Below are positions 8,132 to 16,934 of a stretch of 64,000 bases of DNA, piece after piece. A model generated the notes under the pieces. It ran no database searches. It was given only the letters and a program-made list of their open reading frames with translations, and was not told the DNA's origin. Origin of the DNA: Sporolactobacillus sp. Y61 (GTDB lineage Bacteria > Bacillota > Bacilli > Bacillales > Sporolactobacillaceae); the NCBI RefSeq assembly GCF_040529185.1, contig NZ_CP159510.1, forward strand, positions 1,612,001 to 1,676,000, given 5' to 3'. The first letter of the stretch is position 1, and each line of letters starts with the position of its first letter. The position numbers and the translations under genes are program-made.

Positions 8132-8930
8132 GTGAAGAAAATCTGGGTGATCCTTGTTCTTATTTTATGCATTATTACCATACTGGCCGGCAGAGCATAC
8201 TGGAATCATCAAATCGACCAGGTTTCCGGCCGGGAAGTGCTCATGCTGCGGCGGCTGAATCGAAAAATGATGCTGATCCGGCCAATGCATCGGGAAAAGA
8301 TCTGAAAGCGAAAATAAAAGCCCTGCCCGGAGCGCTTGAAAAAGCAGCAAACCGGGCACAGAAAGAAGAGAGTCAGGTTCGCGTTGCTATGGTTGGGGCA
8401 GACAGTACCCAGGCGCTTGCCCCGCTTCTTCAGCAGCGTCTGGACCAGACTTTTGGCGAGCTGTTTTTTAAGGTGACGCCTGTTGATCTGGGCACGTCAA
8501 CCTCTCTAGCACTTAACGAGAAGAAACTTAATGACCTGTTTAAAAACCTGAACGGCAAACCGGACGCGGTTATTTTTACACCGTTACTTTATAATGACGA
8601 TCATCAGGTCAGTACAAGTGATACGGAAACAGTCACCGGACTGTTTGAAGAAAAAATCCGTATCAGTTATCCTGATGTCGCCTTCTATGTCTCTCTGCCT
8701 AATTATTCAGCGAATGCTGATTACATGAATGATCGAATCGATGGACTGAAATCGTATATCGAAGATCAGAAAATCCCTGAGCTGGATTACCTGTCAAAAT
8801 GGGCGAAGGGGGACGACCGGAGAAACTGGTCGCCTCGGATGGTCATACGATGAACAGTCAGGGACGGCAGGTCTGGCTGGATTACATAAGTGATGCATGG
8901 GGTTTAGAAAAAAATAAAGATCAGAAATAA
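8132..8930 (+). pseudogene. SGNH/GDSL-hydrolase-like exported protein, broken by two frameshifts
   Basis: Three frames together make one protein. GTG at 8132, behind GAGGGTG, opens a signal-peptide-like segment (KKIWVILVLILCIITILAG). The body (VRVAMVGADS..., PDAVIFTPLLYNDD, VAFYVSLPNY) is in the next frame up to about 8820, and a C-terminal piece (SDGHTMNSQGRQVWLDYIS) is in the third, ending at 8930. This order matches the Bacillales family of SGNH-hydrolase-like proteins that end in a DG..PN..GH-type block. The conserved catalytic-type Asp-Gly-His block survives only in the shifted frame. It is either a decaying gene or a stretch with two sequencing errors. It follows motAB. Confidence 0.65.
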
Positions 8931-9083
8931 AGTGAAACTTCAGCCCGTGGGGGTGTACTTCATCCCTCCACGGGTTGTTCGTTGAACCCATCGGGCTTTT
9001 ATGGGCAGTGATCCCCACCCGTACAAGTTCATTTATCCTCATGCTTTAAGGTGGGGATCTTACTGCCCGTTAATGCGGGATAA
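8929..9083 (-). repeat. Structured dispersed repeat (R family), copy 1
   Basis: Read on the minus strand, it opens with TATCCCGCATTAACGGGCAG, has two GGTGGGGATC-type stems and GATGGGTTCAACGAACAA, and ends in TGAAGTTTCACTTTA. The same landmarks occur at 25293-25344, 41651-41740, 58156-58350 and 63732-63755. It is rich in inverted repeats and has no coding capacity. One end falls on the stop codon of the broken SGNH gene. Confidence 0.65.
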
Positions 9084-9131
9084 AAACAGCCGGGGTCATC
9101 CTTTATCAGGAGGACGGCCTCAGCTGTTTTT
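9083..9131 (-). terminator. Terminator-like hairpin of the glycerate kinase gene
   Basis: AAAAACAGC...GTCATCC pairs imperfectly with GGAGGAC...AGCTGTTTTT, giving T-runs on both sides. On the minus strand it would end the glycerate kinase transcript. Confidence 0.5.
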
Positions 9132-9191
9132 CATTGGAAAACAGATTCAGTATGACTCAGCTTCCGGAGTCGTCTCGATGCTGCCGGTCGC

Positions 9192-10340
9192 TTAGTTTTT
9201 CTTCATCCCGCCCGTAAGCTGAATGAGTCTGGCGATATTCTCACCCGTGCGTTCGAGGTTTGCCCCGGCTTCTGCCAGTGCCTGTTTCAGGGGCACAGCT
9301 CCTGGAACAATAGAAAAGAGGGCATCGATACCGGCTGCGTATACGGCTTCGTATCCCGCGGACAGGGCTCCTGCCACACCAATCACCGGGATATGGTGTC
9401 TTTTTGCCGCACGGGCAACGCCAACCGGTGTTTTACCATAAATGGTCTGCCCGTCAATTTTTCCTTCCCCCGTAAGGACCAGATCGGCATCCTTCAGCTT
9501 CTTCTCAAGGCCTGTCTCACGTATGACAAGGTCAATCCCGGGACGGATCTGTCCTTTGAGAAAAGCGAGGCAGCCGGCGCCAAGGCCCCCGGCTGCACCA
9601 GCACCTGGCACCTGATCTACGGCTATGTTCAGGTCATGTGCGACCACTTCCGCAAAACGAGCCAGTGCCTGGTCAAGCCGGGTAACAGCTGATGCATCGG
9701 CGCCTTTCTGAGGACCGAAGACGGCTGATGCCCCGTTCCTGCCCGTGAGCGGGTTGGTGACATCGGTGGCGATCTCAAAGCGGGTACTGTGGACCCTGGG
9801 ATCCACCGATGACAAATCAATCCTGCTCAGGCGTGAGAGTGCGGCGCCGCCCGGCGGGATCTGCCTGCCTGCCGCATCCAGCAGCCGGGCACCGAGTGCC
9901 TGGGCCATGCCGCATCCTCCGTCATTTGTTGCGCTGCCGCCAAGCCCCATAATAATATGCCGCGCGCCATGATCCATGGCAGCCCGAATCAGCTCACCAA
10001 CTCCATAGGTGGTCGCACGTAGCGGATCACGCGATGATGGAGGGAGAAATTCGAGCCCTGCGGCCGCAGCCATCTCGATTACGGCAGTCTGTCCGTCCCC
10101 CAGAAGGCCAAAAAATCCAGGGACAGGCGCGCCAAGCGGCCCGGTGACTGTGAGGTTCAGTCGCTTTCCTCCCGTCGCGTCGACCAGCGACTGGACCGTT
10201 CCTTCACCCCCGTCTGCCATGGGAACGAGGACGTAATCTGCATCGGAAAATATACGTTTCATACCGCGCTGAATGGAACGGGCGGCATCAAGTGCAGTCA
10301 GGGATTCTTTAAATGAATCAGGTGCAATAACCATTTTCAT
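9192..10340 (-). CDS. glxK: Glycerate kinase (GarK/GlxK family)
   Basis: This enzyme phosphorylates D-glycerate with ATP, giving 2-phosphoglycerate in this family, and feeds glycerate into glycolysis. Landmarks are the N-terminal VIAPDSFKESLTA, PMADGGEGT, GLGGSATNDGG, the central ATDVTNPLTG with VFGPQKGA, GAGAAGGLGAG, and VLTGEGKIDGQT near the C-terminus. At 382 aa it is full length. The start is the ATG at 10340; a GGGCGGGAG ribosome site lies about 11 bases before it. It is monocistronic, with no glyoxylate or tartronate genes beside it. Confidence 0.95.
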   Translation of the reverse strand: MKMVIAPDSFKESLTALDAARSIQRGMKRIFSDADYVLVPMADGGEGTVQSLVDATGGKRLNLTVTGPLGAPVPGFFGLLGDGQTAVIEMAAAAGLEFLPPSSRDPLRATTYGVGELIRAAMDHGARHIIMGLGGSATNDGGCGMAQALGARLLDAAGRQIPPGGAALSRLSRIDLSSVDPRVHSTRFEIATDVTNPLTGRNGASAVFGPQKGADASAVTRLDQALARFAEVVAHDLNIAVDQVPGAGAAGGLGAGCLAFLKGQIRPGIDLVIRETGLEKKLKDADLVLTGEGKIDGQTIYGKTPVGVARAAKRHHIPVIGVAGALSAGYEAVYAAGIDALFSIVPGAVPLKQALAEAGANLERTGENIARLIQLTGGMKKN

Positions 10341-10451
10341 AACAGATATGCTCCCGCCCTTCTTATAGTCTATATCTATTCTATCAGGTTCTATGATTAC
10401 CCGGGAAATAATCTGTCGACTTGTCCCGGATTTGAGAAAATCGTGCAGGAA

Positions 10452-10489
10452 AAAGCCTGACCCGCTGTCATTTAAGCGGGTCAGGCTTT
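10452..10489 (-). terminator. Terminator of the aldo/keto reductase gene
   Basis: AAAGCCTGACCCGCT pairs perfectly with AGCGGGTCAGGCTTT (15 bp, 8-base loop). On the minus strand the stem is followed by TT. Confidence 0.85.
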
Positions 10490-10502
10490 GCCCGTTTGTC
10501 TG

Positions 10503-11447
10503 TTAATCAGTCAGGATCCCTTCAATTTTTTTCAGAACGTCCGGTTCAAGTGTGAGATCAGCTGCTGCAGCGTTGTCTTCGATTTGTTCCGGACGGCTGG
10601 CACCGACCACTACGCTTGCGACATTATCCTGTCTGAGAATCCAGGCGAGAGCAAGCTGGGCCATGGTGATCCCCAGTTCTGCGGCAATTTTCTTCAGTTC
10701 CGCTACTTTTTTCAGATTCGCCTCTGTCAGGAATCTGTTTATGTTGCCTTTATGTGCACTGGCCCGGCTGCCGGCTGGAATATGGTTCACAGATGTGTAT
10801 TTACCTGTCAGAACGCCCTGGGCAAGAGGAGACCAGCAGACCTGACTGACGCCGTGTGCCTTGCTGGCAGGAATCACTTCCTTTTCAATATCCCGGTGCA
10901 GCATGCTGTACTGAGACTGATTGACTACAAAGTGGTTCAATAGTTTATCATCGGCAAGATGCGCCGCTTCGGCAATCTGTTCCGCTGTCCATTCACTGAC
11001 CCCAATATAATTCACCTTGCCCTGATGAATCAGATCATCGAAAGCGCGCAGTGTTTCTTCAATAGGCGTTTCCGGATCAAATCGGTGACAGTAGTAAAGA
11101 TCAATGTAATCTACATCGAGGCGTTTCAGGCTGGCATGCGCCTGTTCCATAATGTGTTTACGTGACAGGCCGCGGTCGTTCGGGCCATCGCCCATCGGGA
11201 AAAACACCTTGGTGGAGAGGACAATCGATTCACGCGGGAATGATTTAATCACCTTTCCGACCACTTTCTCCGCTTCACCGCGCATATAAACGTTGGCTGT
11301 GTCAAAAAAGTTGATGCCGAGATCATAAGCTCTGTGCATCGTATCCACGGCTGCCCGGTTTTCCACATAACCACCGTAAGTCAGCCAGCTTCCGAGACTT
11401 ACCGCACTCACTTTGAGGCCGCTGCGACCCAGATGACGATAGTTCAT
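10503..11447 (-). CDS. Aldo/keto reductase, potassium-channel beta-subunit-like group
   Basis: This is an NADPH-dependent oxidoreductase with a TIM barrel. The N-terminus (YRHLGRSGLKVSAVSLGSW) and the catalytic set are visible: Asp and Tyr in FFDTANVY, Lys in LSTKVF, His in YYCHRFD. The cofactor-binding region includes PLAQGVLTGKY and VVGASRPEQIEDN. The sequence resembles the Kv-beta/YghZ-like group more than sugar reductases. The ATG at 11447, 8 bases after GAGGAGG, was preferred to the TTG at 11450. The substrate is unknown. It stands as a single gene between its own terminator and the M24 peptidase. Confidence 0.9.
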   Translation of the reverse strand: MNYRHLGRSGLKVSAVSLGSWLTYGGYVENRAAVDTMHRAYDLGINFFDTANVYMRGEAEKVVGKVIKSFPRESIVLSTKVFFPMGDGPNDRGLSRKHIMEQAHASLKRLDVDYIDLYYCHRFDPETPIEETLRAFDDLIHQGKVNYIGVSEWTAEQIAEAAHLADDKLLNHFVVNQSQYSMLHRDIEKEVIPASKAHGVSQVCWSPLAQGVLTGKYTSVNHIPAGSRASAHKGNINRFLTEANLKKVAELKKIAAELGITMAQLALAWILRQDNVASVVVGASRPEQIEDNAAAADLTLEPDVLKKIEGILTD

Positions 11448-11526
11448 CAAAAAACCTCCTCTGATAAATTTTTCAGTTTTCGTACTCCTGTAACTCAGAA
11501 GGTGGTGATCGGCCTTTTTGAGTCCG

Positions 11527-12789
11527 TTATTTCATGTTTGCGTTGTGCTCAGTCATATAGGTTTCAATTTCATCAGTCGTTCGCGGAAGACCTTCCGTAA
11601 GGACTTCGTAACCGTCTTCGGTGCAGAGAATATCGTCTTCAATCCGGATGCCGATGCTTTCTTCAGGGATATAGAGCCCGGGCTCATTGGTGATGACTTC
11701 GCCCGGGGCGAGTTTTGTTTCCCGATAGTTGCCGACATCATGCGTATCGAGACCAAGAGAATGGCTGACGCCGTGAAAATAATATTTACGCACATCTTCC
11801 GGTTTTTTAATCAGACCAATTTTCAGCAGTTCTTCAGTGAAAAAGCGTATCGTAAACTGATTCAGTTCTTTGAACGGCAGCCCGGGCCTGACCTTTTTCG
11901 TAATTGCCCGGTTGCAGCGCAGAACGATGTCGTATATCTGTTTCTGGCGGGGAGTGAACCTGCCGTTGACCGGGAAGGTGTAACTGATATCGCCATTGTA
12001 ATAATTGTACTGCGCCCCGAGATCAAGCAGCACCAGACTGCCATCTGTTGCCGTGCCCGTATTCGCCGAGTAGTGAAGGATGGTGCCATTATAACCGCTC
12101 GCAAGGATGGTTGGGAAGGCAAACTCCGTCACACCGCGGCTTTTCAGGATAAAATTGAAGTAAGCTTCCAGTTCGTATTCCCGCATGCCCGGACGGGCGT
12201 TGGCCAGTACGTGCCGGATGCCGTCTGCGGTAATCTGGCCAGCTTTTCGAATCTGTTCAATTTCCTCCGGAGATTTGATGACCCGGAAGTTACTGAGTAC
12301 CGGGTAGAGGTTGTGGATCGTCAGGTACGGGTAGTGGACCGCCGCTTCAGCTGCGAATTTATTCGACGGTTTTGACGGGAATTCCCATGATTTGGCTTCA
12401 AGATCCGCATAGAGGTGCCTGTAAACGCGGCCATCGAATTCACCCCGGATAAAGCTGTCGAGCTTGTCCAGCAGTTCGATATTTTCGATGCCGGAAGCTT
12501 CCCGTGCTTCGTCAGCCGTGATTGTTTCACCGTACCAGCGGGCCATCCAGGGATCAGCCCGCTGGATAAACAGCGTTTCATGAACCTGCCCGCCATATTT
12601 TGTCGCGACGAAGACAATTTTCGGTTCTGTAATGCCTGTCAGATAGTAAAAATTTCGGTTCGGATAAAAGGGATAGCTTTCATCAGCCGACTGGTGCGCC
12701 GCTTCCCCGGCGAAGAGGATGGTGAGGGACTGATCTTCAAGCGTTTCATACAGCTTCTTCCGATTACGGGTGAAAAATTGTTTATCCAT
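11527..12789 (-). CDS. Xaa-Pro aminopeptidase-type M24B metallopeptidase
   Basis: This peptidase removes N-terminal residues before proline and needs two metal ions. It has an N-terminal creatinase-like AMP_N domain (about residues 1-130, with FYYLTGI) and a C-terminal pita-bread domain with the metal ligands: Asp in LLDLGAQYNYYNGDISYTF, His in HGVSHSLGLDTHD, Glu in ITNEPGLY and Glu in GIRIEDD. The 420-residue length matches the aminopeptidase P group (PepP-like) rather than the shorter YqhT/PepQ proteins. It is monocistronic on the minus strand with normal composition. Confidence 0.93.
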   Translation of the reverse strand: MDKQFFTRNRKKLYETLEDQSLTILFAGEAAHQSADESYPFYPNRNFYYLTGITEPKIVFVATKYGGQVHETLFIQRADPWMARWYGETITADEAREASGIENIELLDKLDSFIRGEFDGRVYRHLYADLEAKSWEFPSKPSNKFAAEAAVHYPYLTIHNLYPVLSNFRVIKSPEEIEQIRKAGQITADGIRHVLANARPGMREYELEAYFNFILKSRGVTEFAFPTILASGYNGTILHYSANTGTATDGSLVLLDLGAQYNYYNGDISYTFPVNGRFTPRQKQIYDIVLRCNRAITKKVRPGLPFKELNQFTIRFFTEELLKIGLIKKPEDVRKYYFHGVSHSLGLDTHDVGNYRETKLAPGEVITNEPGLYIPEESIGIRIEDDILCTEDGYEVLTEGLPRTTDEIETYMTEHNANMK

Positions 12790-12926
12790 CGTTCAGCCTT
12801 CCTTCGTGTTGTGTTACGTCCTCTTCTATTTTATCATGTCACAAGCCGATTGATCATGACGATCTGTTTCATCCGGTAAACCGCTTTTTTCAAATAAAGA
12901 ACAGGTAACCTGCCACTCAATCAGAG

Positions 12927-13673
12927 TCAGGCGTCGCGACCTGCTTTTAATTTAAGCCGGATTACGTGGAAAAAAAACTGCGCATGGCCAATCACATTAC
13001 GCCGCCACATCCTCCTCGGCTCGAGGCACATCCGGTACAGCCATTCAAGATTGAGCTTTCGCATCCATTTCGGTGCGCGTGGCTTCATCCCCGAGGCAAA
13101 ATCGATGAAACCGCCGGCAGCGATGCGGGTTAACGGCCTGAGTGATGCGTGATTACGGGCAATAAATTTTTCCTGCAGAGGCATGCCCATCCCCACGAGC
13201 AGAATATCTGCTCCGGACTGATTAATAGCCGGGACCACTTCGTCATCTGACTGGAAATAGCCATGATGGCAGCCGGCAATTTTCAGTCCGCCGATCGATT
13301 GACTCAGGTGTTCAGCAGCAAGGCGTACATTTTGCTCTGTAGACCCCAGCAGGTACACGGACAGATTTTCCGCTGCTGCATGTGTTAATAAGAGCGGGAT
13401 CAGATCAGTCCCATTCAGATTTTCCTGAAGCTGAATCCCCCAGATTCTGGCTCCAATCTTGATACCGATCCCGTCGTTCAGAAGAAGGCCGGCCTGATTC
13501 AGAATCTTACGATATGCCCCGTCCTGTTGCGCGATATTAAATCCATAGTCGTTAAGGAAAAACAGATCAAGCTTTGATTTCCGCGCTATGAAGGACAGAC
13601 TGGCCGCGAGCGCTTCTTTCTTTGATGAAAAAACGTTCATATATATATTGCCAATTTTCTTTTTTTTATCCAA
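12927..13673 (-). CDS. tagA: WecG/TagA/CpsF-family glycosyltransferase (TagA-like)
   Basis: TagA adds N-acetylmannosamine to the undecaprenyl-linked GlcNAc made by TagO, completing the wall teichoic acid linkage unit. Family motifs are LLNDGIGIKIG, NGTDLIP, the GMGMPLQEKFIA stretch, AAGGFIDFASGMKPRAPKWM and LEWLYRMCLEPRRMWRR at the C-terminus. The length of 248 aa is standard. The start is taken as TTG at 13673 behind AGAAGTGA; an ATG at about 13638 is an alternative. It is divergent from tagO with about 240 bases between, so both first steps of the linkage unit are side by side. Specificity for ManNAc is inferred from the family. Confidence 0.85.
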   Translation of the reverse strand: MDKKKKIGNIYMNVFSSKKEALAASLSFIARKSKLDLFFLNDYGFNIAQQDGAYRKILNQAGLLLNDGIGIKIGARIWGIQLQENLNGTDLIPLLLTHAAAENLSVYLLGSTEQNVRLAAEHLSQSIGGLKIAGCHHGYFQSDDEVVPAINQSGADILLVGMGMPLQEKFIARNHASLRPLTRIAAGGFIDFASGMKPRAPKWMRKLNLEWLYRMCLEPRRMWRRNVIGHAQFFFHVIRLKLKAGRDA

Positions 13674-13833
13674 GTAAAATCACTTCTTTCGCAGGCTGTA
13701 TCAGTCATCTGAAAAGAAAGTCAAAAAATTGCCGAATTTTGTCTCTTAAGCTAAAAACATTGTACACTAATATTAATGAGTTGTGTACAGAGTAAATCAG
13801 CTGTAAATTGATCATGGTGCAGCCTTTACAATG

Positions 13834-13842
13834 TGATATAAT
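13834..13842 (+). promoter_or_regulatory. Extended -10 promoter of tagO
   Basis: TGATATAAT (TATAAT at 13837-13842, preceded by the TGn extension) lies 74 bases before tagO. No good -35 box is present at 17 bases, as is usual for extended -10 promoters. Confidence 0.55.
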
Positions 13843-13915
13843 GTCTTGGAGAAATGAGTCTTCTGGTTAATTTGAGTCATAGTTTGTCCGTTTAATAGAT
13901 AAGGAGGGGCGGTCA

Positions 13916-14971
13916 ATGGTTTACATTATGTTCTTTATATGTTTCCTTATTGCACTGGGGCTGACCCCTCTCGTGAAAAAACTGGCACTTCGGGTCGGCG
14001 CAACCGATGTTCCAAATGCCAGAAAGGTTCACAAGAAAATCATGCCGCGCATGGGCGGACTGGCCATTTATCTTGCTTTTATCACCGGTATGCTGGTGAT
14101 CTGGCCGGACAGCAGTTATACTGTCCCGCTATTGATCGGAAGCGTCATTATTATTCTGACGGGCGTTCTCGATGATCTGTTTTCACTGTCACCGAAAATT
14201 AAAATTGTCGCCCATTTCTGTGCGGCACTGGTTATCGTTCAGGGTGGCATTACGGTCACCTTTATCAATCTGCCGTTTAATGGTGTACTGCACCTTTACT
14301 GGTTCAGCGTGCCGCTCACGCTGCTGTGGATCATGGGGATCACGAATGCGATTAATCTGATCGACGGGCTGGACGGGCTTGCGGCGGGGGTTTCCTCAAT
14401 TGTTCTGTTGACGATCGCCGGGCTCTCCCTGACCGAGGGCAATATGTTTGTCTTTGCGGTCAGCACCCTGCTTCTCGGCAGTACACTCGGCTTTCTGCCC
14501 TATAATTTCCATCCGGCGAAGATCTTTATGGGGGACACGGGAAGTTATTTCCTCGGCTATGTCATTTCTGTACTGGCCTTACTGGGATTCAAAAATGTCA
14601 CCCTGTTTTCGCTGGTTGTTCCGATCGTTATTCTGGCGGTCCCGATTTCCGATACGCTGTTTGCGATTATCCGCCGGCTGGTCCACAAAAAACCGATAAC
14701 AGCGCCGGACAAATCTCATCTTCATCACTGCCTGCTCCGTTTCGGATTTACTCAGGGGCAGACCGTATTATTGATTTATGGGATGAGTGCACTTTTTGCA
14801 CTGGCCGCAATCCTGCTGTCTACATCGACGTTGCTGGGGTCACTGATCATTATTGTCGGCGTCATGCTCGTGATTGAACTCGTTGTCGAAGGCGTGGGTC
14901 TGGTCAGCGCGAATTATAAGCCGCTACTGACAGTGTACAAGCGTCTCGTCAGCTTTGGCAAAGTAAAATAA
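13916..14971 (+). CDS. tagO: Undecaprenyl-phosphate GlcNAc-1-phosphate transferase
   Basis: TagO starts wall teichoic acid synthesis by moving GlcNAc-1-phosphate from UDP-GlcNAc onto undecaprenyl phosphate at the membrane. The 351-residue polytopic protein has the family motifs: MPRMGGLAIY, the Mg-binding GVLDDLFSLSP, NAINLIDGLDGLAAG, KIFMGDTGSYFLGY, and the cytoplasmic DKSHLHH loop. The ATG follows AAGGAGGGG. It lies opposite the tagA-like gene, and an LCP ligase gene lies further along at 20905-22008. In B. subtilis tagO is close to tagU and yvyE; here the manganese block is placed between them. Confidence 0.95.
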   Translation: MVYIMFFICFLIALGLTPLVKKLALRVGATDVPNARKVHKKIMPRMGGLAIYLAFITGMLVIWPDSSYTVPLLIGSVIIILTGVLDDLFSLSPKIKIVAHFCAALVIVQGGITVTFINLPFNGVLHLYWFSVPLTLLWIMGITNAINLIDGLDGLAAGVSSIVLLTIAGLSLTEGNMFVFAVSTLLLGSTLGFLPYNFHPAKIFMGDTGSYFLGYVISVLALLGFKNVTLFSLVVPIVILAVPISDTLFAIIRRLVHKKPITAPDKSHLHHCLLRFGFTQGQTVLLIYGMSALFALAAILLSTSTLLGSLIIIVGVMLVIELVVEGVGLVSANYKPLLTVYKRLVSFGKVK

Positions 14972-15012
14972 GTATGCTGAATGAGTGTTTTATAGATAGA
15001 CAGATTGAAAGG

Positions 15013-15046
15013 CATGACCGGGAAATTTCCCGGTCATGTTTTTTTC
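15013..15046 (+). terminator. Terminator of tagO
   Basis: CATGACCGGGAAA is followed directly by its complement TTTCCCGGTCATG and a run of eight T residues. Confidence 0.88.
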
Positions 15047-15246
15047 ACGCATGAAGAAAGATGACCCTTTGCTCCCGTCACATTCTGCCGCTATTCTATC
15101 GGATAGAACAACCGGCAACCCGATATCGTTTCCCAGTTTTCCGCTTTAGCCTGATCCCATAAAAAAAATTTAATTGTAATCGCTTCACAGGGGAAAATCG
15201 GTTGCAATGATTCGGTGACGGGTGTATGTTGTTAGTGGAAACAAGA

Positions 15247-15265
15247 GTTGCCCTAAAGAAACAAA
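15247..15265 (+). promoter_or_regulatory. MntR-like operator before mntH
   Basis: GTTGCCCTAAAGAAACAAA resembles the MntR box of Bacillus (TTTGCCTTAAGGAAACT). A very similar sequence lies before mntA at 20531-20549. It is 30 bases before the start codon, so Mn-dependent repression is likely. The 15249-15279 segment can also form a small hairpin. Confidence 0.55.
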
Positions 15266-15295
15266 TATTCTTCGGGCAAAGAGGAGGATGATAGC

Positions 15296-16630
15296 GTGTC
15301 TTATCGAGAGGATGAACGATCGATCCTGCAGGCCGTAGACGGTGCCCAGGCTCAGGCGGTGCCACGAACCCGGGGGAGAAAAGATCATTCCAAAACGTTT
15401 CAGTCAGTGATTGCGTCGAGACAGGGCTGGAAGCAGGTGTTACCCTTTCTCGGACCGGCATTCATTGCCGCAGTTGCTTATATCGATCCTGGGAACTATG
15501 CGACGAACATTCAATCCGGTTCTCAATATGGATATATGCTGCTGTGGGTCTGTGTGGCCTCGAATCTGATGGCGATCCTGATTCAGACGATGTCAGCGAA
15601 ACTGGGCATAGCCACAGGAAAAAATCTTCCTGAAGTGTCACGTGAACATTATCCGACCTGGGCTTCTGTTCTGTTCTGGATCCAGGGGGAAGTCATGGTT
15701 ATGGCGACTGACCTGGCAGAATTTATCGGTGCCACATTAGGGTTTAATCTGGTTTTCGGTATTCCAATGGTTCCCTCAGCCATTCTGACAGCGATCTGTG
15801 CGCTTGCTATTCTACTCTTTCAGGTGAAAGGGTATCGACCGCTGGAAGTGGTCATTGCGATGATGGTTTTCGTGGTTGTCGGGGCATTTACCTGTGAGAT
15901 GCTGATGGCGTTTCCGCCCCTTGCCCCTGTTTTCAAAGGGATGGTTGTCCCGCAGTTTCAGGGCACCGACAGTATCATGCTTGCTGCCGGGATTCTGGGA
16001 GCAACGGTTATGCCGCATGCGATCTATCTGCACTCCGGCCTGACCAATCGAAGAGTCATTGGTCAGTCACCTGAAGAGAAGAAAAGGATCTTTCATTTTG
16101 AACTGGTTGATATTCTGATTGCCATGATCTTGGCCGGCTTTATTAACGCGACCATGCTGATTGTCTCTGCTTCGACCTTCCATACACAGGGAATTGTTAT
16201 TGATGATCTGACGGTTGCGTTCAATAAGTTTGGCGATCTGCTTGGCCCCTCTGCCGCGCTGCTCTTTGGCATTGGTCTCCTGTCAGCCGGTCTGTCCAGC
16301 TCATCGGTTGGCACACTGGCCGGCGATATTATTATGCAGGGATACATCCGAAAAAAAATCCCGATTTTTATCAGACGGATCTGCTCTATGGTTCCGCCGC
16401 TGGCGATTGTTATTTCCGGTGCCAATGCGACGTATGCACTTGTGATGAGCCAGGTTGTGCTGTCCTTTGGCATCGCGCTTGCTCTGATTCCATTGATTAT
16501 TTTCACTGCAAGAAAGGACATCATGGGCAACCTGGTCAACCGCAAGCTGACTTCATCGGTCGCCTGGGTTATTGCCGGAATCATCATTTGCCTGAATATC
16601 TTCCTGCTTTACCAGACATTTTTCGGCTGA
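15296..16630 (+). CDS. mntH: Mn2+/H+ NRAMP transporter MntH, complete copy
   Basis: This is a 444-aa NRAMP importer of manganese driven by the proton gradient. It has a hydrophilic N-terminus of about 50 residues, the metal-binding DPGN motif in AYIDPGNYATN, MPHAIYLHSG in helix 6, and about eleven membrane segments. The start is a GTG 6 bases after GAGGAGGATG; the frame has no better upstream start. It ends in a strong terminator. It is closely similar to the partial copy at 1-1099, so the genome has at least two paralogues about 14 kb apart. An MntR-like box lies in its leader, and the mntABCD genes follow on the other strand. Confidence 0.96.
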   Translation: MSYREDERSILQAVDGAQAQAVPRTRGRKDHSKTFQSVIASRQGWKQVLPFLGPAFIAAVAYIDPGNYATNIQSGSQYGYMLLWVCVASNLMAILIQTMSAKLGIATGKNLPEVSREHYPTWASVLFWIQGEVMVMATDLAEFIGATLGFNLVFGIPMVPSAILTAICALAILLFQVKGYRPLEVVIAMMVFVVVGAFTCEMLMAFPPLAPVFKGMVVPQFQGTDSIMLAAGILGATVMPHAIYLHSGLTNRRVIGQSPEEKKRIFHFELVDILIAMILAGFINATMLIVSASTFHTQGIVIDDLTVAFNKFGDLLGPSAALLFGIGLLSAGLSSSSVGTLAGDIIMQGYIRKKIPIFIRRICSMVPPLAIVISGANATYALVMSQVVLSFGIALALIPLIIFTARKDIMGNLVNRKLTSSVAWVIAGIIICLNIFLLYQTFFG

Positions 16631-16704
16631 GATCCGGGACATGCCCGTCGCCGCAGGTGGGATGGGGAGCTTATCCTCTGATGAAACGAACAATTTTACT
16701 GATT

Positions 16705-16738
16705 AAAGAGAGAACCTGAAGGATCAGGTTCTCTCTTT
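16705..16738 (+). terminator. Terminator of mntH
   Basis: AAAGAGAGAACCTGA pairs perfectly with TCAGGTTCTCTCTTT around a 4-base loop. Confidence 0.85.
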
Positions 16739-16774
16739 AATATGCCCCGGCCAGGTTCACGTTGCCCTTCAGAG

Positions 16775-16890
16775 TTCAGCCGGAGATGCGAGACTCCCGC
16801 GGGATCATGAGTTCCCGCAGCGAGAGTACCGGGCGAAGAGGCTCACGGACCACCCTTGGAAACCCGCAGCGAAAAACAACAGGCCCTGTG
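16775..16890 (+). repeat. Degraded Bacillaceae-type extragenic repeat
   Basis: GCGAGACTCCCGCGGGATCA, CCCGCAGCGAGAG, GGCTCACGGACCACCC and the following AACCCGCAGCG resemble the widespread extragenic element of Bacillus and Geobacillus genomes (GAGACTCCTGCGGGA...CACGGACCGCCCGCGGAAAGCG). Identification is from memory. It fills the convergent gap between mntH and mntD. Confidence 0.45.
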
Positions 16891-16934
16891 TCTTAGAAGG
16901 GGTAACAGGATTCTGAAATAAATAGGATTTCCAC

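Noticed and set aside
9001..9195. 64-aa plus-strand frame over R-family repeat copy 1
   Set aside because: It is made by repeat DNA, with no ribosome site.
11518..12375. 285-aa plus-strand frame opposite the M24 peptidase
   Set aside because: Metal ligands of M24 are on the other strand; this is a shadow.
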